Of a DNA stretch of 64,000 nucleotides, positions 1 to 11,269 are shown in pieces. The notes under the pieces were generated by a model. That model ran no database searches. It was given only the letters and a program-made list of their open reading frames with translations, and had not been told where the DNA came from. The stretch covers positions 12,086,830-12,150,829 of the forward strand of contig JAYGXS010000001.1 of the NCBI GenBank assembly GCA_036362985.1. Reading direction: 5' to 3'. The number at the start of each line of letters is the position of its first letter. Position 1 is the stretch's first letter. Made by a program: the position numbers and the translations under genes. This stretch comes from Ligula intestinalis. Taxonomy: Eukaryota; Platyhelminthes; Cestoda; Diphyllobothriidea; Diphyllobothriidae.

Positions 1-345
1 CGTCTTTGCGGCAAACGAGGACATCCAGGAAGGCCAGCTGGTTGTTTTCTTCTTCCTCCATCGTAAATTGAATGTCCGTGAAGACGGCGTTTAGACGTTC
101 TTTGAATGTCAGCACCTGATCCCGCTCAATTACGACGAAGGTGTCGTCCACATACCGAGCCCAGAGTTTCGGTCTGTGATGTCGGAAAGCCAGCGACTCC
201 AGCCGTTGCAGGACCGCCTCTGCTATGAGTCCGGAAATAGGCGAACCCATAGGCGTGCTCTTCACCAGCTCTTCTGGAAAATGGCAATTTTTCAGCAGTT
301 TCATGCGTCTTGTCTTTCGCTCGTACATGGTGAATACACTTTCTG
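1..345 (-). mobile_element. Penelope-like element, reverse transcriptase fragment (open at window edge)
   Basis: The minus strand reads without a stop through the palm of a Penelope-like reverse transcriptase. In order it shows ESVFTMYERK, the motif-B-like STPMGSPISG, LIAEAVLQRLE, the catalytic YVDDTFVVIE (YVDD at 143-154) and NQLAFLDVLVCRKD, then runs off the left edge. The order GSPIS, YVDD, FLDV is that of PLE RTs. The catalytic aspartates are intact, so this is one of the least damaged RT pieces here. A G-run at about 377-384 marks where recognisable similarity fades upstream. The rest of the element, including any GIY-YIG domain, would lie left of the window. Confidence 0.85.
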
Positions 346-879
346 ACCAGGCTTTTCCATCCCCTGCCCCCCCCATGTACCGGTCGCAGGTCTGGAGTCG
401 GCATGCGTGCGGAGGGGCGGGTTTTCAGTCAACCAAGTCGCTTTTTCGTCGACAACTCTTTTTGGCTGGCTGACTACTCTTGCCCTACTGCGGACGTGTC
501 AGAGCTAACCTTTTCATGAGGGTGGTGACAGCGGTGGGTAGGGCTGGCGTGGAGGGAGGGGGGGGAAAGAGGGCTGGACGACGGGTCGTTCACGGTGTTG
601 TGTTGGAATATCCGCACCTCCGCACGGCTAATTAGACAGCAGCAGCGTCAGGCAGTTTCTCCGTGAATTTTTTTCTGATCCTCTGCGATTTCACGCAGTC
701 CGTGCTTACCTTTGACTCCAGGGCCCTAGTCTAGGTGCGAAAAGTTTACTGCATTTGAGTTTTGAGTGAAGTGCGCGTGTGCGGTTGCTATTCATCAATC
801 TACCTGCTCGGATCTACCCGGCCATTTTGTCGTATCAGACAGTCCCTCACGGCGACCTTTGCAGGAGCATCAGCTCGCA
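346..879. other. No gene recognised
   Basis: I see no coding similarity or clear repeat here. There are G-rich runs near 540-570. It lies between two PLE fragments and may contain their diverged non-coding parts. Confidence 0.4.
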
Positions 880-1120
880 ATCAACCGCGAGGATAAGCTG
901 TCTTTGGTCTATGACCACGTAAAGCAGAAGAAACACAAATTCGCCTTTGAAAAAGCAGTGGGAATAGGCCGGGCCAACGACAAGATGGCCAGACTGCTGC
1001 TAGAAAGTTGGTCCTCGACTGGCACACTAAACAGAGCCATGGACTTCATCCCGCCTACCAAGCGCTCCGCAAAAGGCTAACATCGGCTCAAAACGGAGCA
1101 ATAGGTTGGGCGCAGCGAGA
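880..1120 (+). mobile_element. Penelope-like element, C-terminal tail after GIY-YIG domain, frameshifted
   Basis: The plus strand reads NREDKLSLVYDHVKQ, then HKFAFEKAVGIGRANDKMAR, LLLESWSSTGTLNRAM, then shifts frame near 1050 into HPAYQALRKRL. The pattern F-F-E, RxxR-LLxESW, NR, HPAY resembles the tail that follows the GIY-YIG nuclease in the other PLE fragments of this window (58.7 and 60.5 kb). The frameshift makes it a pseudogene fragment. The assignment rests on internal comparison and recall of PLE C-termini, so the exact family is uncertain. Confidence 0.6.
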
Positions 1121-1744
1121 TAAACGGGGCCGACTGCCGGTAGCCGCGAGCAAAGAGGTCGGAAACTCTCACGAGTCACAAAAACGACTTGACATAGCTC
1201 ACGACGGCGCGAGCAATTCAAACAGCCAAGAAAATCGATCGGCGCAATCGAATGACGAATGGGCGAATGGACGTTCACATCTATTTGACGCACACAGGAA
1301 TACAGACACCTTGCTCTGACGATGAAAGCAAGCGAGCTTTTGAATCGTCAGCCTGAATATACTTTGGTCTCACAAATCGTCTCCTCTTTTTCCTCATCCG
1401 GGGATGATGCAAGGAATATTTTATCTGGACCTCGAATTTTCTCGCAGACTAAGCAATCGATAATCGAGAGTTGGGGCCAGATAAAATAAGAGGAGTGGGG
1501 TGGGCGTATAGCTTTTGACATTGTCAGCCCGAAACCTGGTAATTTCAAGTAAGAAGGGCCTGACATTCGAACCCTGCCTCAAATGGTACGTCAGAGTCAA
1601 GTTATTGCTAGCCATAGGTTGAGGCAACTCGAAGGACAAACGTTTCTCATCATCGGGCCGATCTGAGCGCATCACCGCCAAATCAGTGGTAAATGCAACC
1701 GAAAATGCGGGTCCCAGGCGTGATTTTGAAGACGTACATGCGCT
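1121..1744. other. No gene recognised
   Basis: A 129-codon minus-strand reading frame (1421-1810) crosses this stretch. It resembles nothing I know and ends inside PLE terminal-repeat sequence, so I do not call it. Confidence 0.4.
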
Positions 1745-1895
1745 CGCCGGGAGAAGAACTTTATTTGCCTGACGTTTCAGATTCTGTCGTTGATTCATCA
1801 CCTGAACCAATAGCGGAAACCTGTCTGCTATTGCCGCTAATGATGACTCCGCGACAGAATCCGAAGTGTCAGATGCAGACAGTTTTTGTCCCAGC
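1745..1895. repeat. Two PLE terminal-repeat motifs in divergent inverted orientation
   Basis: On the minus strand about 1806-1752 reads GATGAATCAACGACAG, GAATCTGAAACGTCAGGC, AAATAAAG. On the plus strand 1838-1893 reads GATGATGACTCCGCGACAG, AATCCGAAGTGTCAG. The same GAAACGTC(A)GGC-AATAA motif recurs at 18.3, 57.35 and 59.1 kb near other PLE pieces, so I take it as the PLE terminal repeat. The two copies point away from each other. Confidence 0.55.
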
Positions 1896-1964
1896 GGTGA
1901 AACTCGCTTCTACTTGCCATCTACTTGGCGCGTGTTTGCCGGGTCGCCTGCAGGGATAAGGCTG

Positions 1965-2062
1965 AATCATGCCTAACTGACGATGGCGCATGAGCCAGAA
2001 ACGCCCATTCCAGTATTTGCTGTCTTTCTCGGTTGCAATGTTATAATCCAGAGTCAACCGTT
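1965..2062 (+). repeat. SINE-H fragment with hammerhead-like core
   Basis: The core CTGACGA (1977-1983) is followed by a 4-bp hairpin, TGGC (1984-1987) with GCCA (1994-1997), then GAAA (1998-2001) and the family tail CCATTCCAGTATTTGCTGTC. These match the three fuller SINE-H copies at 15.5, 16.8 and 22.4 kb. Stem I does not pair well here and no tRNA-like head is seen, so this copy is truncated or decayed. Confidence 0.6.
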
Positions 2063-3054
2063 ACTTCTGTAGAAGGACAGGGATCAGTATGTTGAATGAT
2101 GTTGAATGATGCCACTTTTGCTTGCGTCCTGGTTTTGTACGTTCCAGTAGACATGAGCAAATGTGGCGGGAGGTTTAAAACAATCGTCTGTAGTCTTTGA
2201 ATATGTTTTCGTACGGCGGTGTCAGCGCCTTACTTTAACCAGCGAACTACACCGACGTACGTGAACTTAATTAAGGACAGAGGGATCAACAGTGCTCGGC
2301 GGCTGTCAGTAGCGTTGGCCGAACTCGTTTCCGAAATTTGGGTAAACACCACCACCTTTTAGGCTGTACTTAATTGCTTTCCATTCCCCTTCAAACCGAT
2401 CCATTAATAATTCGCACGGAGTTCCCGCTTTCTTGTCAACTTTTTTTCGGTTGGAGTGAGCCGTTCAGGCATGATTTAAGCCTTCCGCTTACTAAATGCC
2501 GCACCAATCACACAGACCACACAGGGATACTAAAGCCCTGCTGTTTTGGGTGGGGAGGACGAACGAGAGGGGGGAGGAGGTGAAGGCGTGTCAGTCTGAT
2601 CAGGCCAGTTACGCTGCTACAGCCCTACAGCCAGAAACGAATAAACATATTTCGGGTGCAGATTCCATGGAGCATTTACTAAATTTCTGAAATATGGTCT
2701 CTAGTAGCGGGAGCTTTGCTTACTCGGAGTCGTAAAATTAGTCATCATGCCATCTAATATTTCAGTCGCGTCGGGATGCCTATTTTTGATTGCACTTTTT
2801 CAGGCCATATTCGCTAGAAACGGCTACTTAAGCAACGCACGATATCTCATCGGCTTCCGATGCCTTCATAAATCCACACTTGTTTCATAGAAAACACGCA
2901 CGAGAATCATTCTACGTGTTCTTCAAGCTTTCACGCGAAGAAGTGGAGCGTTATGATTTAGAACTACAGTATACTTGTCGGGTAGCTTCTCATGTGTCCG
3001 TTTAGTGACGCTGCTTAGGAATCCTACCTTGTCAGCTACAGTACGTCCGTTATC
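2063..3054. other. No gene recognised
   Basis: AT-rich towards the right. The phrase TATTTCAGTCGCGTCGGGATG near 2760 resembles phrases near 9265 and 20860, which suggests diverged copies of one repeat. No coding evidence. Confidence 0.4.
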
Positions 3055-3430
3055 TACTATCATGGAATATCAATCGAACTTCCGAAATTTGCTTTGGATT
3101 TGAAAAACTTACTGAAGCAAAGATGTTATATTGGTTATCTGGCAATCTAGTTGCAAGACATTTCAGTTACGGCTGGATGACAACTTTTGAATGAGCTTTG
3201 TTTTTACCGCCTGCAAAACGTATATGTTAATATATTTAACAGAACGCAGGCACAAATCTACATTTTTTTCTTTTACTCGTTTGGTAAAAAAAATACCTCT
3301 TCAAATTTTAAGTTTTAAAAGAGGTTTCTAATTATAGCATGTTTTAAGACCGTGAACTGTTATTCATAAGACATCGTATCCGTATAAATTTATAAATGTT
3401 GCCCATAAAGTATACAGCATTATCCACATT
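3055..3430 (+). repeat. AT-rich dispersed repeat (same family as 49.99-50.39 kb and parts of 9.2-10.0 kb)
   Basis: Phrases such as GACCGTGAACTGTTATTCAT, AAGACATCGTATCC and TTTGGTA recur in the same order at 49990-50390 and partly at 9880-9970. No reading frame is supported. It is likely the inside of a non-autonomous DNA element, but no ends were found. Confidence 0.5.
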
Positions 3431-4544
3431 TATTGTAAAATTTTACGAGCACCATGTGACCTGTTTTTGACGGCGTAGAGGAATGTTTAATCGGGAAGTA
3501 CCTACTGGGGTCGCAGAAGGTCCTTATGAATTATAACCACCTACTTGCACATTTAAGTAGGTTAAATTATCCAAAGGTTCCAGTTTTCTGCACACCGGCC
3601 GTCGACCCAGTAGGGATTGGATAAAGACACTGAACTACAGATGAACCCTCGGATGGCCATCACATACAATAAACGCTTACGTCGGTGCATTGAGAAAAAA
3701 AAACTTTTAAAGTTAACCACCTGCTTGCTTAGCAATTTTAAGTAGGGTGAATTCCACAATCTTCAAACTTCCGCACTCATTCGCCTTTATTCTAGTTGGG
3801 ATTAGTGATACTACTAGAACATGTGCCTCAATAACTTCGCCCGAGGTCAGGGCACACTCCGCCGACATACACGCGCTCGCCGTTGGTCCGGTGGGGGGGG
3901 GGGGGTTAACGGTGTTATTAAAGGGTACTTCAGTGTCCCGCCCAAGGTTGGAGTACACGCCCCATCTTGCCTTCGTAACTTTTTTATTTTACAGGATTAT
4001 TATGAACTTATTTGTTCCCTGACACGCCCCAACCGTCCGCTCCCCTAAAATCAGGAGCCCGTAAGAGCGAAGGGTGCGCTTCGCGCGTCCTCCAGGCGGC
4101 CCCACGTGGTACTACTACCGTTTAATCTTCGTAAGACAACGTACACAACACGTAGTTTGGCGACCTAGCATGCGAGTATAACGGCCGGTAGGGTGTGTCA
4201 AACCCAAAAGACGCCTTTTCTTCAAGCTAAAAAAATTGAAAACGAACTGATTTGTTACAAATTAAGTAAAATCTATTTGAATTTATGAGGGCATCGAAGA
4301 TCAATGATAAAAATGCATGATACCTAAGTATTCATTGCTAAGGAATATCCCTTTTGCTAGTGGGCAGAAAGAGAGAGAGACTGTTTCCGAAGCTGACACC
4401 CAGACGTAACTGAAATATTCGGATATATTTTGTTGCCGAATGATCTGACTGAAAAGATTGGCAGTTTCATTATAGTTATTCCCTGGCGTTGTCGGTCATC
4501 CTGCTGATGCGTGACCATGATCACGACAACTGCAAATCAGGGTC
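3431..4544. other. No gene; small hairpins, a G-run and a repeat fragment
   Basis: Two similar short palindromic units, TAACCACCTACTTG...AAGTAGG (about 3535-3570) and TTAACCACCTGCTTG...AAGTAGGG (about 3712-3748), form a direct pair. A run of about a dozen Gs begins near 3892. The segment 4235-4340 (ATCAATGATAAAAATGCAT) resembles an arm of the palindrome at 10.1-10.5 kb. The open frames across 3750-4050 resemble nothing known. Confidence 0.45.
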
Positions 4545-5485
4545 GACTGAGACTACGTCGTTGACTGGGTTCTCGGGAAGGCCCTACAGGACAATGACGT
4601 TATTGAGCTTCCATCTGGGCGCCGGTTGGCTGACCTCGACTATGCCAATCATACCGCTTTACTAGCTTCAAGCTTTGGCGGTCTGCAGTCCATGGTATGA
4701 CGGGTGAACAAGGTCGCGAAATCGGTTCTTTTGTCCACAAATGCTGGGAAGACCCAAGCTTTTTCATGCTGCATCCCTGCACAAAAGAAGGCGCCTCTCG
4801 AGATTAGTGGTTGCCAACTTGAAGAAGTAGACAGTTTTAAATACCTTGGAGCGAGGTTGTTGCCGAATGAACAGAGTACAGATAAAATTGTCTCCCGATT
4901 TGACGCAGCACGACGAGTTTTATCCAGCCTTCGGAAGGGCCTATGGACCTGACGCGATATTTCTATCTTCACGAAGATCCGCGTGCACCATGCGGTCCGT
5001 TCTTCTATAGGGAAGCAGGTGTTGGACTATGCGCGTGGAAGATGAACGGAAGCTGGAAGTATCTGAACACTACTGCTTGAGGAGCATGCTTCGAGTGAAG
5101 TACACCGACTTCGTCTCAAATGAGACAGTTCGCACTCGCTGCGACACAATCACAAGGATATCTCAGGCCATTCAGGAAAGACGACCGAGGTGATTTAGAC
5201 ACATTCTTCGTCGTCAGCCTCAGGAGCTCAGTGCTACTGCCCTCGACCCGAAACCGTTACCTTATTGGAAACTTGCAAGAAGGGGTCAAATCAAAACCTG
5301 GCACGACTCAGTCCGTCAGTGGTTCTTGGACTTTCGGTATTCGGTCTCTGGCGCTGGAGAAGAGACTGGGTGGAGCTCTCCATATCCGCTGCCGCCAATC
5401 GTCACGCATGGAGAGGTACCGCCCGTGATATCATCAAGGCAGGCTAGGTCAGTCATGATCAGAGCCGTAAAAAGTACAACTAAAT
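4545..5485 (+). mobile_element. RTE-clade LINE, 3' fragment of reverse transcriptase (pseudogene)
   Basis: The plus strand matches the 3' third of the RTE copy at 35.6-39.2 kb. It reads RRLADLDYANHTALLASSF, the former YADD catalytic motif changed to YANH, then NAGKTQAFSCCIP, QLEEVDSFKYLGARLLPNEQ, RDISIFTKIRVHHAV, NETVRTRC, ERRPR, and the ending GRGTARDIIKAG with the same stop and 3' trailer (GTCAGTCATGATCAGAGCCG). There are several stops and frame changes, for example after LRKGLWT near 4950. The endonuclease and front of the RT are absent, so the copy is 5'-truncated as is usual for LINEs. Confidence 0.88.
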
Positions 5486-7852
5486 AAGTGCTACTTAGAC
5501 ATTCTACCTAGTCATCCACCTCGGAGCGCAAAAGGTCGACAGAACATACTTAATGGGCCGCTGGTGTTTACTCAAACGCCTCCTATTATACTGGGTTATC
5601 CGGGCTCCGAACGCGTCTTTAGGCTAATTTTCATCAACAAATACACGCATTTGCACGGAAGCAGTCATTAGGCGTTCCCAACAGAAGCCTACCCTTTCAG
5701 TTGCACGTTTGTCTCTAGGAATCTTCATTCCTCTTCCCCCCTCATTAAGACCATCGTTTCACAATGCTGCCGCGTATAACGCGGTAGTCACGTCGTGTGG
5801 CTTTGCCCAGCGCCTATTACCCACTTAGGGTTTTTGTCATTTTTCGTAAGGTTTAACACTACTCCAGACGCATCCTTAAGATTGCTTGTAATGTCAATGC
5901 CAGTTTAGTGGTAGCAGGTGTGTCAGCAAAATACACAGACAAATTACCTCCCTTTTTTGCAAATTTTCTATAAAAATGCCGTTACAATGACAAGAAGTTA
6001 CACAAATGAAGGGGCGTTGCTTAGTCGTTGCCTCTAAAAGCAGACGTGAGTTTAGCCACTGAACTTTTCAGCACAGAGAGCTAATCCTCAGTAATTCCTC
6101 AAAAACGGCCGTCTCCAGTTGCATGTGTGGTGATCGGCTCCCTAACAAAACTTCTTTTTTAGGCCCAGAAAGCTCCAACCATGGTTTTTCGTGTATTCAC
6201 TACGTGATGACGGTTTGTCCTGATAACGCAGGCAGTTTTAAATGACGCAGCAAACGGAATATTCTGCAGCAAATTACCAGCACAAACATACCACACACAC
6301 ACGGCGACACCGCTGCGTCGTAGCATTGTTCAATTATGCTCCGGGCACGACCTTTTGGTCCATCCCGTCTGCGCGTGGCAAAAAAAGTTCATTAGTGCTA
6401 GGCAAATAAATTCGGGTTGGAACCTGCTGAAGGTTGCACTAAAATGACATTCACTTACCTGCCCTCATTTAAGGCGCAGTAATGACGTTCCACATTGCCT
6501 TGGCCTTTCGATCTGGTCACCCCTAGGCGGTTGCGCATTGACCAGGGAAGCAACTAAAAACCTCGCGTTCCCGACTTGAGGTTGATCTACGGCTGCCTGA
6601 CAATGTCGGAAGTCGACACCCTAGGTTCATTTAGCCCCCGGAGGTAGCTCTTCGAGGAATAGCGCTTTTTGAAAAAAGACCACCACCACCACCACCACCA
6701 CCACCACCGCCGTCGCCACCACCACTACGACAGTTCAACTGGTGGTGTCGATGATGTACTCCGTGGGCTCCCCAACGGGGTGGTGCAGGGACGGTGACTT
6801 GCGCGTGGATTAGTTTCAAGACTTACGCAGCATCTATTACACCATCTCCACCCTTCGCCGCCCCATTCCGATGTTAAGTGTAGGTCAAAAAGACCGGAGG
6901 CAGGATCGGGCGCAGGTGGCTGGCGCGGCGTGTACCTGCACCTACACGTTCCACCAACGCCCCCTCCCATGTTCGGCATTTGTTATGGGAGCGCACCCCA
7001 GTAATGTCTGTCAAAGCCTGAGATGGCCTCAGCGTTGGTCCAAAGCGCATCAACTTTGCTGCCCCTTCTGAGGAGCATACCACCGTTTTGGTTGTGTTTA
7101 GGCTTCTTTTTTCAATCCGCTATAACGCTTATACCTGTGTTGAAAGAAGGCTCGTCGGAAAATGCAGTTTTACCCGTGAATTTTTGCGCTAATGACACTA
7201 GCTTTTTGTCAGATGGAATGAAGTGAGGGCTGGGATTGTCGCACTAGAGGTCACACAGGTCGGAATCTCGGGACCCGCATACATGAACATAAGCTGGCCA
7301 TCCGAAGAAGTGACCCATTGTCTCTCTTATTCGCTCATGCTATGGACAATGACCACCGCTTCAATTGGGACGGAAATGAAGTGTGGCCACGGCTAATACA
7401 AAACAGGCACGATAATTTCTCGAAGATTGGCATTCCAGCACAAATAGTATTAACAGGCATGTGGATCTTGATTCACGTTACACCAGTTTGCGCGCATGGT
7501 TGACGAACTTGTGCCTCGCCTGAAATAACAGCAGTCGATTCATGCTCGGCCCAGTAGAACTTCACTGATTCTGCAGATCCCCCGAACACGGAGCTCACAA
7601 TCTAGACGTTCACACCCTCCTCCCTTTCACTTACAACACCTATCGTAGCAGTATTCGCGTCTTCATACCCCTCCCCCCCTGCACCGTCACTCCTGTTCTT
7701 TGTGACTCCTGCATCCAAACCCTGTAGTGCGACAATCCCTGCCCTCACTTTTAGTCCGTCTGATGAAGAGCCGGTGTCATTGCTACATGTATAATCTCGA
7801 AATGCATACTACTTCAGTTATTCAACTTATGCCTGCATCATCTCCATTTCAG
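5486..7852. other. No gene recognised upstream of the zinc-finger exon
   Basis: I found no coding similarity here apart from low-complexity sequence. Upstream exons, the promoter and the transcription start of the zinc-finger gene could lie here or further left, but I cannot point to any. A polypyrimidine tract and TTTCAG precede position 7853. Confidence 0.4.
6681..6726. repeat. (ACC)n microsatellite
   Basis: About ten nearly perfect ACC/CCA units followed by slightly degraded ones (CCGCCGTCGCCACC). Confidence 0.9.
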
Positions 7853-8131
7853 ATGAAAATGTTGGCGAAGGCGAGGGCCCATATGAGGAAATCACAGCTT
7901 AACCGGCAGATTGCATCAGGCGGACGTGCAGACACTGCCACCCACGTCTACTGTTGCACGGACTGTGGTCTGACTTACGCCCGGAAACAGTCTTTGGATC
8001 GGCACATTTCGGTTGTGCATCACCAGGAGGCAACCTTTGTCTGCGAGTACTGTGATTTTGAGGCCACTGACCGTACAACCTTCTCAGAGCACATGGCTCG
8101 TCATTTTCACCTGAAAGATGTCGCCTGTGAG
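7853..8131 (+). CDS. Zinc-finger transcription factor, exon with fingers 1, 2 and first half of 3
   Basis: Encodes residues 1-93 counted from the ATG at 7853. Finger 1 reads YCCTDCG...SLDRHISVVH (C35, C38, H51, H56) and finger 2 FVCEYCD...FSEHMARH (C64, C67, H80, H84). The exon closes with VACE, carrying the first cysteine of finger 3. The acceptor TCTCCATTTCAG lies directly before the ATG, and the donor GAG|gttagt follows 8131. Because a splice acceptor abuts the ATG, this may be an internal exon rather than the first. The frame stays open upstream to about 7727. The opening MKMLAKARAHMRKSQLNRQ is basic and resembles no finger. The 279-bp length keeps phase 0. Confidence 0.88.
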
Positions 8132-8274
8132 GTTAGTTTTCCGGCCTCTGTGGCGCAGGCCAAATTTTAAAGTTTCCTTTGCTGCAAGTGTACCTAGCTG
8201 ACTAAGAAGTTGTTTGCGAAAGAGAGAAGCTGGGATCTTAGTTGCTGGTAATTATTGTCCGTGGCATGATCCGA

Positions 8275-8350
8275 CCCCGTTTGGGTGAGCCCAGGTTGAC
8301 TTACTTGTTAGGGTTTTTTGGCAGACTTGCTTAACTTATTTGATCCAATT
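8275..8350 (-). repeat. SINE-A 3' body fragment
   Basis: The minus strand reads CACAATTGGATCAAATAAG, TTAAGCAAGTCTGCC, AAAAAACCCTAACAAG, the same 3' body as in the SINE-A copies at 8.4, 35.4 and 43.3 kb. It lies in opposite orientation just before a fuller copy. Confidence 0.7.
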
Positions 8351-8370
8351 GTGAGGAAACCTGCAGCCTC

Positions 8371-8640
8371 GGTGGATTCTAAGTGATTATTTCGGAAATC
8401 CTACTTGGGCAGCCAGCTTGCTGTTCCGTAATGGTGGATTCCATACGAGCGGTAAGTTGGACGGGCGAAATCGATCCAAGTGTGATTAAATTCCCGGCGC
8501 ACGCCGTGCCTCGTAGCTCAATCGGTAGATCGTTGGCTGCGCGACCGCCTTCCCTGCTGTGGGGGTGGACTCCCGACGAGGCCGCGAGTTTTTTCACAAT
8601 TGGCTCAACTAAATTAAGCAAGTCCGCCAAAACCTCCTAA
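8371..8640 (+). repeat. SINE-A, nearly complete tRNA-headed copy
   Basis: Three parts are visible. First is a ~110-bp unit (GGTGGATTCTAAGTGATTAT ... GTGTGATTAAA). Second is a tRNA-like segment with box A TAGCTCAATCGGTAGATCG (8514-8532) and a weak box B GGTGGACTCCC (about 8564-8574). Third is a body (GCGAGTTTTTTCACAATTGG ... AAGCAAGTCCGCC). The same order is found at 43096-43390 and, reversed, at 16440-16690. It lies in intron 1 of the zinc-finger gene. It is not a functional tRNA, as the acceptor and anticodon arms do not fold properly. Confidence 0.75.
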
Positions 8641-9479
8641 AATGATGAGCTTTCATCAGCGAGTATAAGCAAGTTCATGCCGTAGGTAAGGGAGTGCGGG
8701 GGGAGGGAGGCAATTGCAGTCATCGCTTATCCAAAGCAGACAAATGCCCACTAAATACTCCTTGGACTTTTCTAATGAGAAGTTTCAGATTTCTAAAATA
8801 TTTCAAGTAGCACTGCTTTGTATACGATGGTGTGCTAGATCTGTGCTCGCCAAGCCACCGGTCGAACGATATTTTGCCCACCTCTTCACGTAAAACGATT
8901 TTCGGCCGCCATAATTACTCTGTCCAGTTCCCTGCAGAGGACAGTGAGTAGGCACACGCACGGCGACAAGCCATGGCGTGTCGCATGTCCAAAGCCCTGG
9001 GCCAAAAAATCATTTTGTGTGTGTTAGGATGTGCCGCCAAAGCACTACGAAATGCGGGAGACATATCCGGGTAGGCACGCTGCTTCCAGACCGTCAAAAA
9101 GAGGGATACAGGCCTAGCAGCTCGCAATTTACATTCATTTGCCTTTTTTGGGTACCTCTAGTCAGTTACCGATCTCATTAAATGTCAACAGAAATCATAA
9201 AATGCTTTCAGGAAGAATGGCTTAAGTGTTCTTCTGCTGTCAATGGTCCTGCAGCACAATCTTCAGGGTTTTCAGTCACGTCAGGATGCCGGCTTTTGAA
9301 CGAGCCTCTTTTTTGCCTCTGCAAAATTACATTAATTGTGCCTATTTTTCCAATTGAATTTTCATGTCCTCACAGTTTCAAGTATTTTTGAGAGCAAGCG
9401 GAAGCAAACATATTCCTTCTTGTATTTACTTGGTAGGAAATCAATTTTTCGCTGAATTTTATACGCAAAGTAAGTGTAT

Positions 9480-10480
9480 GTCTACGGTAGTCGCCAAAGA
9501 TCACGCAACATCTCGACATATACGAAAGATTGATACTCTTTCACTAATCGGCATTGACTCAAGTTGTGACACTGATTATCGTATAGTCTCTTCTGAAGTC
9601 ATTTCAGGCATTATAGGATGCGGGCTTTTTAACGAGCTTCGTTCTGACCACTAGCAATACGTATCTATAGTAAAAATTGGCTGCTTATGAAGTATGCCTT
9701 TTTGTCATTGATTTTGATTGCCTTTAAAAATTCAAGCCTATTTTATGGAAAACATGCATAGAAAAACTATTTTTTGTACTTGTTTGATAGCAAATTACGC
9801 CTTCTTTAAACTTTATTCCCAATGAAAGGGTAGCTTTCGGTGATAAAATAGTTGCTAATTCTGAGCTTTTTTACAATTGTGAGGTGTTTATTCATAATAC
9901 ATCGTATCCATCAATTTATTAATGCTGCCTGTACTGCATAAAATATTTTCCACATCTATTTCCGTATTTTATGAAAATTTGACTTTTTCTTCAAACAGTA
10001 GGCAAAATTTACTTTTCCTTAAACAGGATGTACACAGTGCGCAGTTTTTAAACCTTGAATTCGAGTGTAGCCGTCACCAGGATACAAAATTATTCGGCAA
10101 TTGAGCAATTTTTTTTAAAACCGACAGCTACCCTTTCTTTGAGTATAAAATTTAAGGAAGGCGTAATTTGCTATCAAAGAAGTACAAAAATAGTTTTTTT
10201 TTCATGCATGTTTTCCATAAAATATATTTGAATTCATAAAGACAGTCAAAATCAATGATAAAAGGGCATACTACTTAAGTAGTAAGTTTTTAAAATAGAA
10301 ACGTATTGCTAGTGGTCAGAACGAAGCTCGCTAAAAAGCCCACATCCTATAATGCCTGAAATGACTTCAGAAGACACTACACGAAAATCAGTGTCACAAC
10401 TTGAGTCAATGCCGATTAGTGAGAGCATCAATCTTTCGCATATGTCGACATGTGGCGTGATCTTCGGCGACTACTGTAGT
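9480..10480. repeat. Large imperfect palindrome (~365-bp arms, ~270-bp loop)
   Basis: The left arm 9480-9845 is the reverse complement of 10115-10480 with roughly 85-90% identity by eye. Shared phrases include AATCGGCATTGACTCAAG, CAGGCATTATAGGATG, TGACCACTAGCAATACGT, TGGAAAACATGCAT and AGCAAATTACGCCTTC. The loop (9846-10114) carries TTCATAATACATCGTATCC, seen also at 3.4 and 50.3 kb. It is probably a foldback-type non-autonomous DNA element or two inverted insertions in intron 1. The open frames in each arm are not supported as genes. Confidence 0.85.
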
Positions 10481-11269
10481 TTTTTTAAAAATAAAGTTTC
10501 CAATTCAGAAATATTTGTTAGCCCATGGTGTTTGCCTGGCGATTTTTCAGCCTACGAGATGTGTAATTGTCGTATAATCAATAACCAATATTCCTGTGTG
10601 CAATTAAGAAAATACCACATGGTGCTCATAAAATGCTGCCATGAATACAGACGGCTACGATGTGATTTGAACGGGTTTTATCTTGTTCAAGATTGAAAGA
10701 TAGCCAGATGTGTGCAAGAGGGAATATTTTTTGTGTACATTTCCGATCAACTATCGTTGAAGTTATAGGAGTATCTAAAATCAATAAAAGAATACAAACT
10801 ACCTAAGTAGTTATTTTTCTACCCATCGTGGTTTTCGGTGACGGAAGAAAAGAAGTGCATCCAAGAGTCGAAATCCTGGCGTATCGGATAGATTTCAGGA
10901 TATGAAAACTATACATAAAGTAGTCTCTTCTTATCCAAAACGCGTTTTACAATTTCGATTAACACTTCATGAGATCGGTTTACTGACTATAAGATGTATT
11001 ATGTTTGTTTGAAAGTGAAAACGTTTTGGCTATTCTCCGTTTCCATCAGCCTGATTACGGTCTACCCTATCAGCATTATGTGATTGTTTTTTTTCTGCAT
11101 CGAACAGCACTTTGAAAAAAACGCTATTTATGTAGTCGTTTTTACAATGACGACTTTTGCAGTCACGTATAAATCTGTCAAACTAGTAGCCCGCCGTGTC
11201 TGAACTATCCTAGACGGATTGATTTTCATAGGCATCTCTCTTTTCCGCACGTGGTTTGCCAAGACAAGT

